A stretch of 64,000 nt of DNA from JBFGFX01 sp965232455 (lineage in GTDB: Bacteria > Pseudomonadota > Gammaproteobacteria > Steroidobacterales > Woeseiaceae): positions 1,674,001-1,738,000 of the forward strand of contig OZ246981.1 of the NCBI GenBank assembly GCA_965232455.1, written 5' to 3'. Both the position numbers and the translations under genes were made by a program. Below are positions 53,609 to 61,750 of the stretch, piece after piece (the first letter of the stretch is position 1; each line of letters opens with the position of its first letter). The notes under the pieces are model-generated. The model was not told the origin of the DNA, did no database searches, and saw nothing but the letters and a program-made list of their open reading frames with translations.

Positions 53609-54673
53609 CTAGATTGGTTCCGATGGACGCGGGATCTTTAAATCACGAAGTAGCCTTTCAAGGCTTGCACTGTAGGCGTCATGGTCTTTCCACTTTCGGA
53701 AGTCACCAATGTGGCGTGTACGCTTGATGTCTGCAACCCAGCCAACGTCAACACTGAGGGGCGTGTCGTCGATGCGAATTGGAAAGAGCATGGCCTCGTT
53801 GTTTTTGTCTTCGCGTTCGAAGGCTGTCTCAACTTCCTTCTCCACCCAACTGCTCTTGATAGATTTCTCGGACAGGATTAGCAGTAGCTTCTGGTGCATA
53901 TGGATAACCTGGTCGATGCGCGACCTAATCTTGTCGCCAATTTTCATGTCTTCTGGCGCAAACCAGCAGCGAATGCCTTTGGATTGCATGTCAGCGTAGA
54001 TGCGCCTTGCGAATTCCTCGTCCTGGCTTGAGTAGCTTATAAACGTTGAATGGAACTGGATCGGGTCATTGGCCAGTGACGGCAAGTAGTCGATGAGCAG
54101 ATCAGACAGGCCACAGCCTTGTAGAAAACCGAGCGGTAGTGTTCCAGATTCTCTCAGTGTTAGGTGATCTATCATTGAGGGGCCGTAATGGCGGCAATTT
54201 CCCAGGCCTATAGCAGGAGAGAGATCAGTGTTAGCGATGACTGTTTGGCCAAGCAATGCGTTATTGAAGACCGCCGTGGAGAGGATCGTCTTGCAGAGGG
54301 TCGCCCCGAGAAGGCTTGCTCCTGTGAGGTCCGCGCTATTCAGGTCTGCCAGGCTGAGATCTGCCCTTCTTAGGTTCGCCCTTCTGAGGTTCGCCCTCGT
54401 GAGATACGCCCGGCTGAGGTCGGTCACACTTAGAAATGCCCCGCTGAGGTTCGCCCCGCTGAGGTTCGCTGCGCTGAGGTCCGCCATGTTGAGACATGCC
54501 TCGCGGAGATCCGCCGCGCGTAGGTCCGCTCCGCTGAGATCCTCACCACGGAGGTCTGCTTGACTGAGATCTACGGAGCAGGCATTACTCTCGGATTTCT
54601 GAGTTTTCGACCGCCATCTGTTCCATCCGACAACACCATTCTTGAGCCGGCTTACCTGTACTTCATCGGCCAT
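53609..54673 (-). CDS. Pentapeptide-repeat protein with C-terminal TIR domain
   Basis: 354 residues from ATG 54673. Residues about 35-150 hold about 20 A(D/N)LxX pentapeptides (DLSQADLRGEDLSGADLRAA and on), forming a right-handed beta helix. The TIR domain starts at about 222: STFISYSSQDEEFARRIYADM, WFAPEDMKIGD, LLILSEKSIKSSWVEKEVETAFE. The Glu of the SSWVEKEVE helix is in the position of the catalytic Glu of NAD-consuming TIRs. This points to an NADase effector with a scaffold or sensor N-terminus. Confidence 0.88.
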   Translation of the reverse strand: MADEVQVSRLKNGVVGWNRWRSKTQKSESNACSVDLSQADLRGEDLSGADLRAADLREACLNMADLSAANLSGANLSGAFLSVTDLSRAYLTRANLRRANLRRADLSLADLNSADLTGASLLGATLCKTILSTAVFNNALLGQTVIANTDLSPAIGLGNCRHYGPSMIDHLTLRESGTLPLGFLQGCGLSDLLIDYLPSLANDPIQFHSTFISYSSQDEEFARRIYADMQSKGIRCWFAPEDMKIGDKIRSRIDQVIHMHQKLLLILSEKSIKSSWVEKEVETAFEREDKNNEAMLFPIRIDDTPLSVDVGWVADIKRTRHIGDFRKWKDHDAYSASLERLLRDLKIPRPSEPI

Positions 54674-54778
54674 TCGCCATACTCCGGTAAGTTGAAGCGG
54701 CATCAGGATACCATCGGTCAGTCCTGCCCGTGTCCTGTTTGGGCGCAAACCGGCGGAGCACTAGCTACACTGAAAGGG

Positions 54779-54964
54779 ATGATCTCCGACGTTGCGATCT
54801 TCAACCTTTTCACGTACTTCTTCGTGGGCCTGTTTGGCGGACTAGCTCTGTTCGCGCTGTTCACCGGCATCGTCATGCTTCCCCTTCACATACTGTGGTT
54901 CTTGCTTTCATGCTATTGGGAATGGCGCCGTGACTTTTCAAAAGACCTACCTGTCCACTACTAG
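54779..54964 (+). CDS. Possible small membrane protein
   Basis: 61 residues from ATG 54779 with two hydrophobic stretches (FNLFTYFFVGLFGGLALFALF and IVMLPLHILWFLLSCYW) and a charged end. The only purine run (GAAAGGG) touches the start codon, so translation is uncertain. It lies between the TIR gene, which is divergent, and the sensor-like gene. Confidence 0.35.
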   Translation: MISDVAIFNLFTYFFVGLFGGLALFALFTGIVMLPLHILWFLLSCYWEWRRDFSKDLPVHY

Positions 54965-55133
54965 AGCACACTTCTCCTAGGAATCGGTGCTTGGTGGCTC
55001 GTGTGGCTTTCATTCTTCGCCTGACCTCTCTCACCGAGTTTTGTCTTCGTGGAGCAGTCGATGGATGTGCAGTGGACTGCATCGTCTTGAGCGGCATCAT
55101 TGAAGTTGAGCAAGCTGCACCGGGAGATGGGCG

Positions 55134-56015
55134 ATGGTTGATACGTGTTTTGTGATAACTCCGATCGGCGTTGACAACAGCCCACAACGCAAGAGGGCCG
55201 ACCGATTGTGCGATGACATAGTGTTGCCTGCGATCGATGGTTGTACGCCTGAGCTGGTCGTCGAGCGTAGTGACCGAATTCAATCTTCTGAATTGATTAC
55301 GGTACGAGTCGTCGAAGAAATAACAACCGCAAGGCTGATAATCGCAGACCTCGTTGACCCAAACCCCAACGTGTACTATGAACTCGGGATTGCGGAGTCT
55401 TTCCGGAAGCCCATCATACGCTTTGGTGGTCGGGAAGCAGAGGCGCTCCCGTTTGATGTCCGAGATATGAGAACTATTGCTCTTCCAAAGTACGACGACG
55501 GTCGCATTGACGTCGCCGACGCCAATCGGTGTATCCGCGCAATTCGCGAGATGCTGCCAGAAATGTTGGACTCTGGATATCGCCCGAAGTCTGTAGTTGC
55601 CCTCGCGGAAAAGGAGGCGCGATTTGACTCTCTCGCAGAGATGCTTCCAGCGGACGGAGACGACCGAGCACTCCTTCTGCATGAGCTTGCGTTGCGGGTA
55701 CAGGATATGACACTTGAGCTTGAGCGTCTTAGATCCTATGTTAGAACTCGGTCGATCGTCACAACGACAACGCGAGAACAAGAAGACGTGCGCGCCCTTA
55801 TCGGCACAGAAAAGTTTGTCGACATTAAAGATGTACTCGCCCGTTCTCGCGGGAGCCTGTCGTTACGCAATCTGCGTGTAGGTGAGACGGAGGGTTTCGA
55901 GCACCTCGTGTTCGACGTTAGTGGTGTGGGTCTGCCGCGGGCGGAGATTATGGCGGTGAGCGCAAAGATCGCAAGAATTGCTGAGCCAGTGCCTGTGACG
56001 ACCTCTTGGCGCTGA
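55134..56015 (+). CDS. TIR/nucleoside-2-deoxyribosyltransferase-like domain protein
   Basis: 293 residues from ATG 55134 (GGGAG upstream). The N-terminal 100 residues have the pattern CFVITPIGVDN, RKRADRLCDDIVLPAI, ERSDRIQSSELITVRVVEEI, TARLIIADLVDPNPNVYYELG, known from island proteins related to nucleoside deoxyribosyltransferases and TIR-like enzymes. The ELG Glu is in the catalytic position. A helical linker and an unassigned C-terminal domain (LRNLRVGETEGFEHLVFDVSG) follow. Probably a nucleotide-cleaving effector or sensor acting with the TIR and FRG genes. Confidence 0.72.
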   Translation: MVDTCFVITPIGVDNSPQRKRADRLCDDIVLPAIDGCTPELVVERSDRIQSSELITVRVVEEITTARLIIADLVDPNPNVYYELGIAESFRKPIIRFGGREAEALPFDVRDMRTIALPKYDDGRIDVADANRCIRAIREMLPEMLDSGYRPKSVVALAEKEARFDSLAEMLPADGDDRALLLHELALRVQDMTLELERLRSYVRTRSIVTTTTREQEDVRALIGTEKFVDIKDVLARSRGSLSLRNLRVGETEGFEHLVFDVSGVGLPRAEIMAVSAKIARIAEPVPVTTSWR

Positions 56016-56282
56016 TCGGGCGACCAGATGGGGCGCGACTGCAACCGCTTGGGCCTCCGGCATGTTGGCCGTGATTTGGGCAGGTGTCGCGCTTTTTGCG
56101 GTAGCCAGAAACAATCCGTGGTGACCTTTTTTCGTTGAGCAAGCGAAGCGACGATCCTCCGAATGCCAACTGACTAAAACAAACACGGCCCTCCTAGGGT
56201 GTGTAGAACTGTATAGGCACAACCTAATTTGTCTCCTTCTACACTCTAAACGTGCATGTCGCACTAAGATAGGGAGCAGACG

Positions 56283-57173
56283 ATGAATGTACTGGAGAAA
56301 TACAAAGCTTACGAAAACAAAACATTTGCCGACGCAGCAGCGTTGTATTTAGCCGAGTTCACCGGCAAAGACAAAAAACGCCAGGAATACGCGCTCAATC
56401 AAGTGCTACCTTTTACCGGCCATCTCAATCTCATGGAGATCAATGACGAGTCACTGTGGGAATACATGTCGCGGCGCAGCCGAGAAGCGATGGTCGGTAC
56501 GATCAGGAAGGAGCTGATCGTAGTCAACACAGTATTGAACAAAGCTGCTCGGGTATGGCGTTGGATTCCTGCTGTGCCTGTTATCCAGAAACCCACCGGA
56601 CCGACGCGAGAATCGTACCCTTTGAGCCAGAGGGAGCAACGACGGTTGCTCTTTCGGCTCCGTGGTGACGTGCGCCAGATCGCATTATTTGTGCTAAACA
56701 CCGGCGTCAAACGGGCCGAGATATTCCGACTGCGCTGGGAGGATCAGCGCACGAGAGACAACACGGACTATTTTTACCTGCGGGAGCCAAACTACGGTCG
56801 CGAAAGGCCGGTAGTATTGAACCGAGTTTCGAGAAAGGCCGTCGACACTATGAAAGGTCGAGACCCAGAATTCGTCTTTCCCCACCGGGATGTGTCCAAA
56901 CCAATCAATAGGGCCTGGGTGAAAGTTGGCCTTCCCAATCATCCATTGATCCGAAAGGGAATTAACAATCTCTGATATTCATTTGAGCACCGTCTGCGGG
57001 CAGCAGGGGCGAGCGATGATGAATGCGATGCGTTGCTTGGGCTGAGATACCTCAATCGCGAGAGACGGCGCGCGGTTGTTGACTTACAGCGTTTGGCGGA
57101 TCTCGTCGACGCGATTCTGACGGTGAAAGAACCAGATTTGCCGGTCCATTATCAGAGGCTGGGCTCTGCGTAG
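56283..57173 (+). pseudogene. Tyrosine recombinase (integrase), stop codon at catalytic Arg
   Basis: The frame from ATG 56283 has an N-terminal core-binding SAM-like domain, then the catalytic domain with motif I Arg in LNTGVKRAEIFRLRWED. After GINNL comes TGA (56973-56975). The same frame goes on as YSFEHRLRAAGASDDECDALLGLRYLN and ends at TAG 57173. Intact relatives read HDLRHSFAHRLRAAG here, so His became Asn, Arg (CGA) became TGA, and the next His became Tyr. The enzyme is dead. It is probably the integrase that inserted the island. Confidence 0.82.
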
Positions 57174-57822
57174 CTCGTCTCGATGTTAGTCAGACCTACG
57201 CTTATAGACGGGCCTGATTGAGGTGTGCCTCGTTAGAAGCTACGTTGGCCCGTCGTAGTGGCGGGCCTCGTTAATGTGGCTTGACTTGCTATCTCTGAGC
57301 GAATGCTCGATGATTTCGGTAAGAAGTGTGCGAGCCGCGCATCTGGCGCCTAGCACAGAGCGGAACGCAGCTCACACGGTTGTACCGGGGGTTTTTACGA
57401 ATGAAGAGCTGCTAGCCTTCTAGCATTCGGCGAGCGCACCACCGCTCGCACCCCCGAGGGCTCCGCCCGATCGACTTGGTGAGGTCAATCCCAGATAGCC
57501 CTTTCACCCAAAAGCTTGGTCATATCGGATACCTCCGTGACGTCGCTTTTTGGAAATCTCCTACAAGAAAACCGCACAATTGGGAAAGCGCAAGAGGATT
57601 ATAAGTAGCAAATTGCACCTTAACTGCAGAACTCAGACGAATTTCCGACGATTATGGGACGAAGGTCCCGCTGTTTTTCATGTTTTTCAGTGAATTACGC
57701 AAGGCATGCGCAAGAACGGAAGATCGGGGTCAGTTCGTAGGGCAACGAATCGTCCGTTTCTATATACATAGACTCACAAAATTCCAATCTGTGACAAGAA
57801 TTGCGAAAAATTATTGAAGAAA
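57174..57822. other. Intergenic, no supported gene
   Basis: Follows the integrase remnant. Contains short GC-rich direct and inverted stretches (57420-57480) and an AT-rich part, but no frame with a ribosome site. May include the element's former attachment-proximal sequence. Confidence 0.4.
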
Positions 57823-57840
57823 GGCCCGCGGAAGCGGGCC
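57823..57840 (-). terminator. GC hairpin GGCCCGC-loop-GCGGGCC
   Basis: Seven-base perfect stem with a four-base loop. Reading the minus strand it is followed by TTTCTTC and further T-rich sequence, so it can act as a Rho-independent terminator for minus-strand transcription. A near copy with AAAGAAG on its flank lies at 59725. Confidence 0.5.
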
Positions 57841-58009
57841 AATATCTCTGCTCCGTCCATTGTTGAATTTGCCTCAGATTCGAGCCCGCTGCTAGGACCA
57901 TCTTTGTAGAACAATCAACAACGGCATACGGTCCGTATTCAGGATAACGCCGGGAGTCTCTGCGGACTGTCCAAAGACGTAGACCGGCATCGCTTAAGGT
58001 GCGGCGCAA
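57841..58009 (-). pseudogene. Fragment of a phage/element-type small protein
   Basis: The frame from TTG 58009 reads LRRTLSDAGLRLWTVRRDS, then YPEYGPYAVVDCSTKMVL and IQQWTEQRYW, a pattern seen in short element proteins (GL-L---R-RDP---YG-Y-l-D). The frame then runs through the terminator hairpin into unrelated sequence, so its own stop seems lost. An in-frame TAA stands 12 codons upstream and no ATG exists. Probably a remnant. Confidence 0.4.
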
Positions 58010-58178
58010 ACTACGCTGCGCTTCGTTTGCGTCCGAACGAGCGCCTTACTATCTGTGTTCACCTACCAACCCCCAGTGCAACTAAGTGGTAGTGGGTAAT
58101 CCGAAACTCTGAAACTCAGTAATAAAGATCTATTCGCGGTCCGCGTTGACGCGGTCTTCGTACAGCGTAGGCGAATTG

Positions 58179-58240
58179 GGAGAGGTGCCGGAATGGTTGA
58201 ACGGGGCTCACTCGAAATGCGTTGTCCCCTTGCGGCTATG
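58179..58240 (+). pseudogene. Truncated tRNA-Ser(CGA)-like sequence
   Basis: GGAGAGGTGCCGGAATGGTT and GAACGGGGC match the acceptor 5' strand and D-arm of bacterial tRNA-Ser(CGA), and CTCGAAA forms its anticodon loop. The anticodon stem is mispaired (CTCA against TGCG), and no T-arm or 3' acceptor strand follows. It is a non-functional remnant, either of an element-borne tRNA or of an old integration junction. Confidence 0.55.
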
Positions 58241-58415
58241 CTTTTTACTACCACGAGAGAATTTCCCTACCTATAGTGGTAGCTGTTTCCAGATGCCGAT
58301 TGTGGTGAACTAACTTCGTGTTAGTGGGTGTAGGTGATGCGGAGCCGGCGAACTACCCTATCCATTGTTACTTTGGCGGTCGCCGTATTCTTGGGTTTCA
58401 ATAGGAGACTACCTC

Positions 58416-59267
58416 ATGTCGAATACATCTGCAGTGTACCCGGTTCATCGAATTTCTTTTCTTGTAGCTGCGTTGTTTCTGATTGCGCCCATGCCCTCGA
58501 ATGCAGGGCCTAAGTATGTCAACTGCGATGGTTGTAGCAGCAATCAAAACCATACGGCGGCATCGTCAGCAACCCAAAGCGGACGCGTGTATGTCACGGA
58601 CCGAACGAACGACACGATCACGACCTATGACGTAGTTTTGTTTACGGAGTTCGATCCACCGGAATCGTTCGGAATTATGACCTCGACGCCAAGTTATATT
58701 GGCACGTACTTTGTCAAAATTATTGGGCAGTATCATACCGCTCGGGGCGCCGGAGTAGATATCCCTGCGCAGGTTGCTAGCAGTGCCCACTCGCTGGTCG
58801 GCAACAGTCAGAAGCAGGCGGAGGTCGGTACTTGGCTCATGAACGCGTTTTTTGAATCGCCAACCGTTAGTGGCGTGATAGACGATGACCTGGAAGGCAT
58901 ACGCAACAAAATTCTGGCCGGCGAGCCCATCAAGGTCGAATTTTCGGATGACAGCACAGCTGAGTTTGTCGCGACCGAATTCGCTGTCGGTGATGCGGAA
59001 TTCAACATGGTGAACAACTCGTTAGACGATGCTCAGAACAACTCTATTCCGGATAGTCCAGGAGACGTTCAGCCTGGAGATACCGGGACGTTTAGCAGCA
59101 ACGGACCTGGCGGTTTGGGGACGAGAGATGCTTTTGTCGGTACACTAAACTCACTCGGTATTCGCACGAGCGGTGGCGGACTATCCAACTCAAGCGGTTG
59201 TACTAAGTTTACATGTACCGGTTCAAGCAACGGCGTCGAATGTATTTTTTCGCTTCATACTTGTTGA
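58416..59267 (+). CDS. Secreted protein, unknown, cysteine-rich ends
   Basis: 283 residues from ATG 58416 (TAGGAGAC upstream). Leader VHRISFLVAALFLIAPMPSNAG. The mature N-terminus is Cys/Asn-rich (KYVNCDGCSSNQNHT). The middle is a mixed domain (GSPxY-like IGTYFVKIIGQYHTARGAGVDIP, GNSQKQAEVGTWLMNAFFESP). The C-terminus is Gly/Ser-rich and ends with CTKFTCTGSS and CIFSLHTC, which should form disulfides. No family recognised. Confidence 0.7.
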   Translation: MSNTSAVYPVHRISFLVAALFLIAPMPSNAGPKYVNCDGCSSNQNHTAASSATQSGRVYVTDRTNDTITTYDVVLFTEFDPPESFGIMTSTPSYIGTYFVKIIGQYHTARGAGVDIPAQVASSAHSLVGNSQKQAEVGTWLMNAFFESPTVSGVIDDDLEGIRNKILAGEPIKVEFSDDSTAEFVATEFAVGDAEFNMVNNSLDDAQNNSIPDSPGDVQPGDTGTFSSNGPGGLGTRDAFVGTLNSLGIRTSGGGLSNSSGCTKFTCTGSSNGVECIFSLHTC

Positions 59268-59296
59268 GCGGAGTCAGTTTCCGGTGACAAGCGGAT

Positions 59297-59479
59297 TGAT
59301 CTGATGGTTAGCACGGCCATGCCGCAATCGGAGGTGAGCAACAACAGCCGGTCGGCGGAAGCCTGTTGGTCGGCCAACGAATAGCTGACCTGAACGAAAT
59401 CGAGATCATGATCTTGCATAATTTTCTCCATCTGTTCAGCACTGGCGTTCTCGCGACGTCGTGATGTCGACGTAGTGCG
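59297..59479 (-). pseudogene. Aldo/keto reductase fragment
   Basis: The minus-strand frame reads EQMEKIMQDHDLDFVQVSYS, LADQQASADRLLLLTSDCGM and AVLTIRS, matching the middle of aldo/keto reductases (M---pLDFvQv-Ys--dr-AE-rLLPla---GmaVL--R). Only about 60 codons survive, without the N-terminal barrel or the catalytic Tyr. The neighbouring terminator has replaced the upstream part. Confidence 0.6.
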
Positions 59480-59526
59480 GTCTGTAAATGCCGAGGTTAG
59501 GTCTGTTCGATCAGAACGACATGCCA

Positions 59527-59569
59527 CCACATCAAAAAAAGCCCCGTCAAGGGGCTTTTTTTGATGTGG
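59527..59569. terminator. Bidirectional Rho-independent terminator
   Basis: Perfect 19-base inverted repeat (CCACATCAAAAAAAGCCCC and its inverse) around the 5-base loop GTCAA. The GGGGC stem is followed by seven T on either strand, so it can stop transcription in both directions. The extra outer pairing CCACATC/GATGTGG is unusual for a simple terminator. Confidence 0.85.
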
Positions 59570-60025
59570 CGGGGGGGGTGCTGGAGGTACGAGAGACTCA
59601 AACATTCTTGTGATTATCTGCCGCATTTTCTTGCCCGGCTACAAACGCCCGGACTTGAAATACAAAGCGGAATTTCTGCCTTGAGACGGCTTCTCCGAGT
59701 TTGTCGAGCATAGGACTAAAGAAGGCCCGCCGAAGTGGGCCGTTGGGATGGAAAGCCGGAATCCATGGTGCCGCTTGACGATCTGTTGTGCGAGAAAGCG
59801 TCTCCGTGCGCATTTCAGGGCGTATTGGGGAGAAACGCGGAAGGGGAATCAGCGACATCCGCGAGCTAGAGCACCAGAACGGTCGACGCCGTTGTATGGT
59901 TGGCCAACGCACCCCGTGCTGTGATCGCTGGATCAAGGGACAGTCGAAACTCAAGCGCTCACACGCTGTCTGTAGAAGTACGAGGGCAATGACCTCGTGC
60001 ATTCATCAGGATCAGGAGAAACCAA
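59570..60025. other. Intergenic with hairpin at 59725-59742
   Basis: No convincing gene. GGCCCGC-CGAA-GTGGGCC at 59725-59742 is a near copy (one G-T pair) of the hairpin at 57823, including the AAAGAA flank. The segment next to the terminator (GGCGGGGGGGGTGCTGGAGG, 59569-59588) weakly resembles a tRNA-Ser 3' end on the minus strand. Confidence 0.4.
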
Positions 60026-60172
60026 ATGAATACGATTGGTAAAGGAATAGCAGTCGGTACCGCGGTTGGAGTCGGAATCGGTGTAGCCATGGGCAACGTA
60101 GGCACCGGCATCGCTATCGGACTTGCGATCGGTGTGGCAATAGGTGCATCGCAACAGAAGAAGGGAGACTAG
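60026..60172 (+). CDS. Glycine-zipper peptide
   Basis: 48 residues from ATG 60026 with AGGAGAA upstream. The whole body is a glycine-zipper membrane helix repeat (GKGIAVGTAVGVGIGVAMGN, then GTGIAIGLAIGVAIG) ending in a charged tail (SQQKKGD). Such small proteins insert in the inner membrane. The stop TAG touches the start of the next microgene (TAG then ATG), suggesting one transcript. Confidence 0.8.
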   Translation: MNTIGKGIAVGTAVGVGIGVAMGNVGTGIAIGLAIGVAIGASQQKKGD

Positions 60173-60274
60173 ATGTATTGGAGCACGCGCAGATTCCGAA
60201 TTAGATGTCGAAAGTGCAATGTGCAAATAGTACCCGGCAGAACCTCCGAAGATCGGGACGAATTCAAAACGTAG
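60173..60274 (+). CDS. 33-residue CRKC microprotein
   Basis: ATG 60173 follows the glycine-zipper stop directly and has GGGAG upstream within that gene. The product MYWSTRRFRIRCRKCNVQIV with PGRTSEDRDEFKT is basic and has a single CxxC, half a zinc ribbon. The sequence at 45539 encodes a diverged relative with a longer C-terminus, so this copy seems shortened by a frameshift before its stop. Function unknown. Confidence 0.55.
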   Translation: MYWSTRRFRIRCRKCNVQIVPGRTSEDRDEFKT

Positions 60275-60379
60275 GCATCTCCGGAGCAGCATCTTCGCAC
60301 CTGAACGCTACAATTCGGTTAAACTACCAAAATCAACCCGCTAGTTGTCCAGGGTGGCCACCCGAAACTGACCGGTTCG

Positions 60380-60775
60380 ATGATACGAATTTCCCTGATT
60401 ACCTGGATCATGCTTCTTGCCGCGCCCACTGCCCATTCGCAGAGCGACAGAGAGTTATTGGAAACGGTTCGAGAGTCGATTACAAAAATTTTTCTGGAAC
60501 AAGCGTCCTGGGTTCTGCCGGAGTCCTTCCGGAACAGCGGATTGGCCCCATCGGACAAAGAAAGGCTGGTGCAGCAGCTCGCCAATTCCACGGCAGATTG
60601 CATGGTGGATGCACTTGTCGAGTATGCGGCCTTAACCGATGTTCCGCTTTCCAAGATGGTTTCCGATGATGGGTCGTTCACCTTACAAGGCGACTCAGGC
60701 CACGAGTATGAGCAGTTACTGAATCCTTGCATACTGCGTGCATGGGAGGTTGCGGGAATTAGCCAGGAACAGTGA
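60380..60775 (+). CDS. Exported protein, unknown
   Basis: 131 residues with a leader (MIRISLITWIMLLAAPTAHSQS). The mature part is helical: ELLETVRESITKIFLEQASW, then QQLANSTADCMVDALVEYAA and NPCILRAWEVAG, with two Cys that could pair. Small periplasmic protein of the kind with a TetR-like helical bundle, but no named family. The ribosome site is weak. Confidence 0.6.
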   Translation: MIRISLITWIMLLAAPTAHSQSDRELLETVRESITKIFLEQASWVLPESFRNSGLAPSDKERLVQQLANSTADCMVDALVEYAALTDVPLSKMVSDDGSFTLQGDSGHEYEQLLNPCILRAWEVAGISQEQ

Positions 60776-60932
60776 CGAATCTAAACGGTTTTTTGAAAAC
60801 CCGACCACGTCCCTCCCGTCTCGAGCGATCACTTTGGCGCGGATAGCCGCCGGTTAGCTGGTACTATGGCCACGGCTCAAATGTCCCAAAGCGGTCCTTC
60901 GAACAAATGAAGAAACGACGGAAGCAAGAGTA

Positions 60933-61517
60933 ATGAGCGAGTCCAAGCAACACTCCTGGCCCCGCCAGGCGTTAGCAGACCACCCCGCGCTTCTTGTATC
61001 CGTACTTTATTTCATCGCATCCTTGATCGGGCTTGTGTACTCGTGGGCTTTTCTACGCGCTTTCGATATCAACGTATTTCGTTACGCGGAGATCAGCGAC
61101 TTTCTTCTGGCTTCACTGAAAGAGCCATTCACCTGGTTTCTGGCAATACTTGCAGTCAGTCTGGTCGCGTTCGACAACACTATGAGTCTCCGCGTGCAGC
61201 GGCGAGGTCCCAGCCGCTTTTTTCGGTGGTACGGCAATGCGCGATATAGGCAGATGAATTACTTGGTATCGGTGCTACTCGTTGTCGCCTTTCTTTTTTC
61301 GTACGCCACGACGAAAGAGAGAGGAATTCGAGACGGTGAGGGGGAAGTCTTTAGTGTGCACCTCACAGACTCGTCACCGCCGAAGCAGCTCGTAATGTTG
61401 GGGACGACAGCACGGTTTGTTTTTCTGTATGACCAATCGGCCGAACAGGTATACATTCACCCGAATGAAAGCATTCTGATGATCACAAAATTGTCATCCG
61501 ATTCAAGAAAAGACTAA
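60933..61517 (+). CDS. Membrane protein with three helices and periplasmic-type tail
   Basis: 194 residues. Helices at about 18-42 (LLVSVLYFIASLIGLVYSWAF), 62-80 and 107-124 (YLVSVLLVVAFLFSYAT). The last 70 residues form a beta-rich soluble domain (EVFSVHLTDSS, TARFVFLYDQSAEQVYIHPN). ATG 60933 is preceded by a GGAAG stretch. No family recognised; similar proteins are common in islands. Confidence 0.65.
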   Translation: MSESKQHSWPRQALADHPALLVSVLYFIASLIGLVYSWAFLRAFDINVFRYAEISDFLLASLKEPFTWFLAILAVSLVAFDNTMSLRVQRRGPSRFFRWYGNARYRQMNYLVSVLLVVAFLFSYATTKERGIRDGEGEVFSVHLTDSSPPKQLVMLGTTARFVFLYDQSAEQVYIHPNESILMITKLSSDSRKD

Positions 61518-61750
61518 GTGAATTCCGGCGCCATCAAAGTTATCGGCGCATCAGGCACCTGCAGTCTTTTTTTGGGACAAACGGTTAGTGAGTCAAACAA
61601 CCAGGACAGTGCGTCGTTTCTATGCGCCATTCCGGTTCGATTTATCGTTCCCAGGCGCCTCTCGGTTTCGAGCCTGTTTTGAACCTGTAGGGGCAGGTAT
61701 CCGGCCGCTTCCGGTATAATTCAGGGTGCACAGGTTAGGGGGAGAGACGG

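Noticed and set aside
54330..54570. DNA-level tandem repeats resembling a minisatellite
   Set aside because: They are the codons of the pentapeptide repeats of the TIR protein.
59598..60002. 134-codon minus-strand frame
   Set aside because: Crosses the 59725 hairpin and has no recognisable domain or ribosome site.
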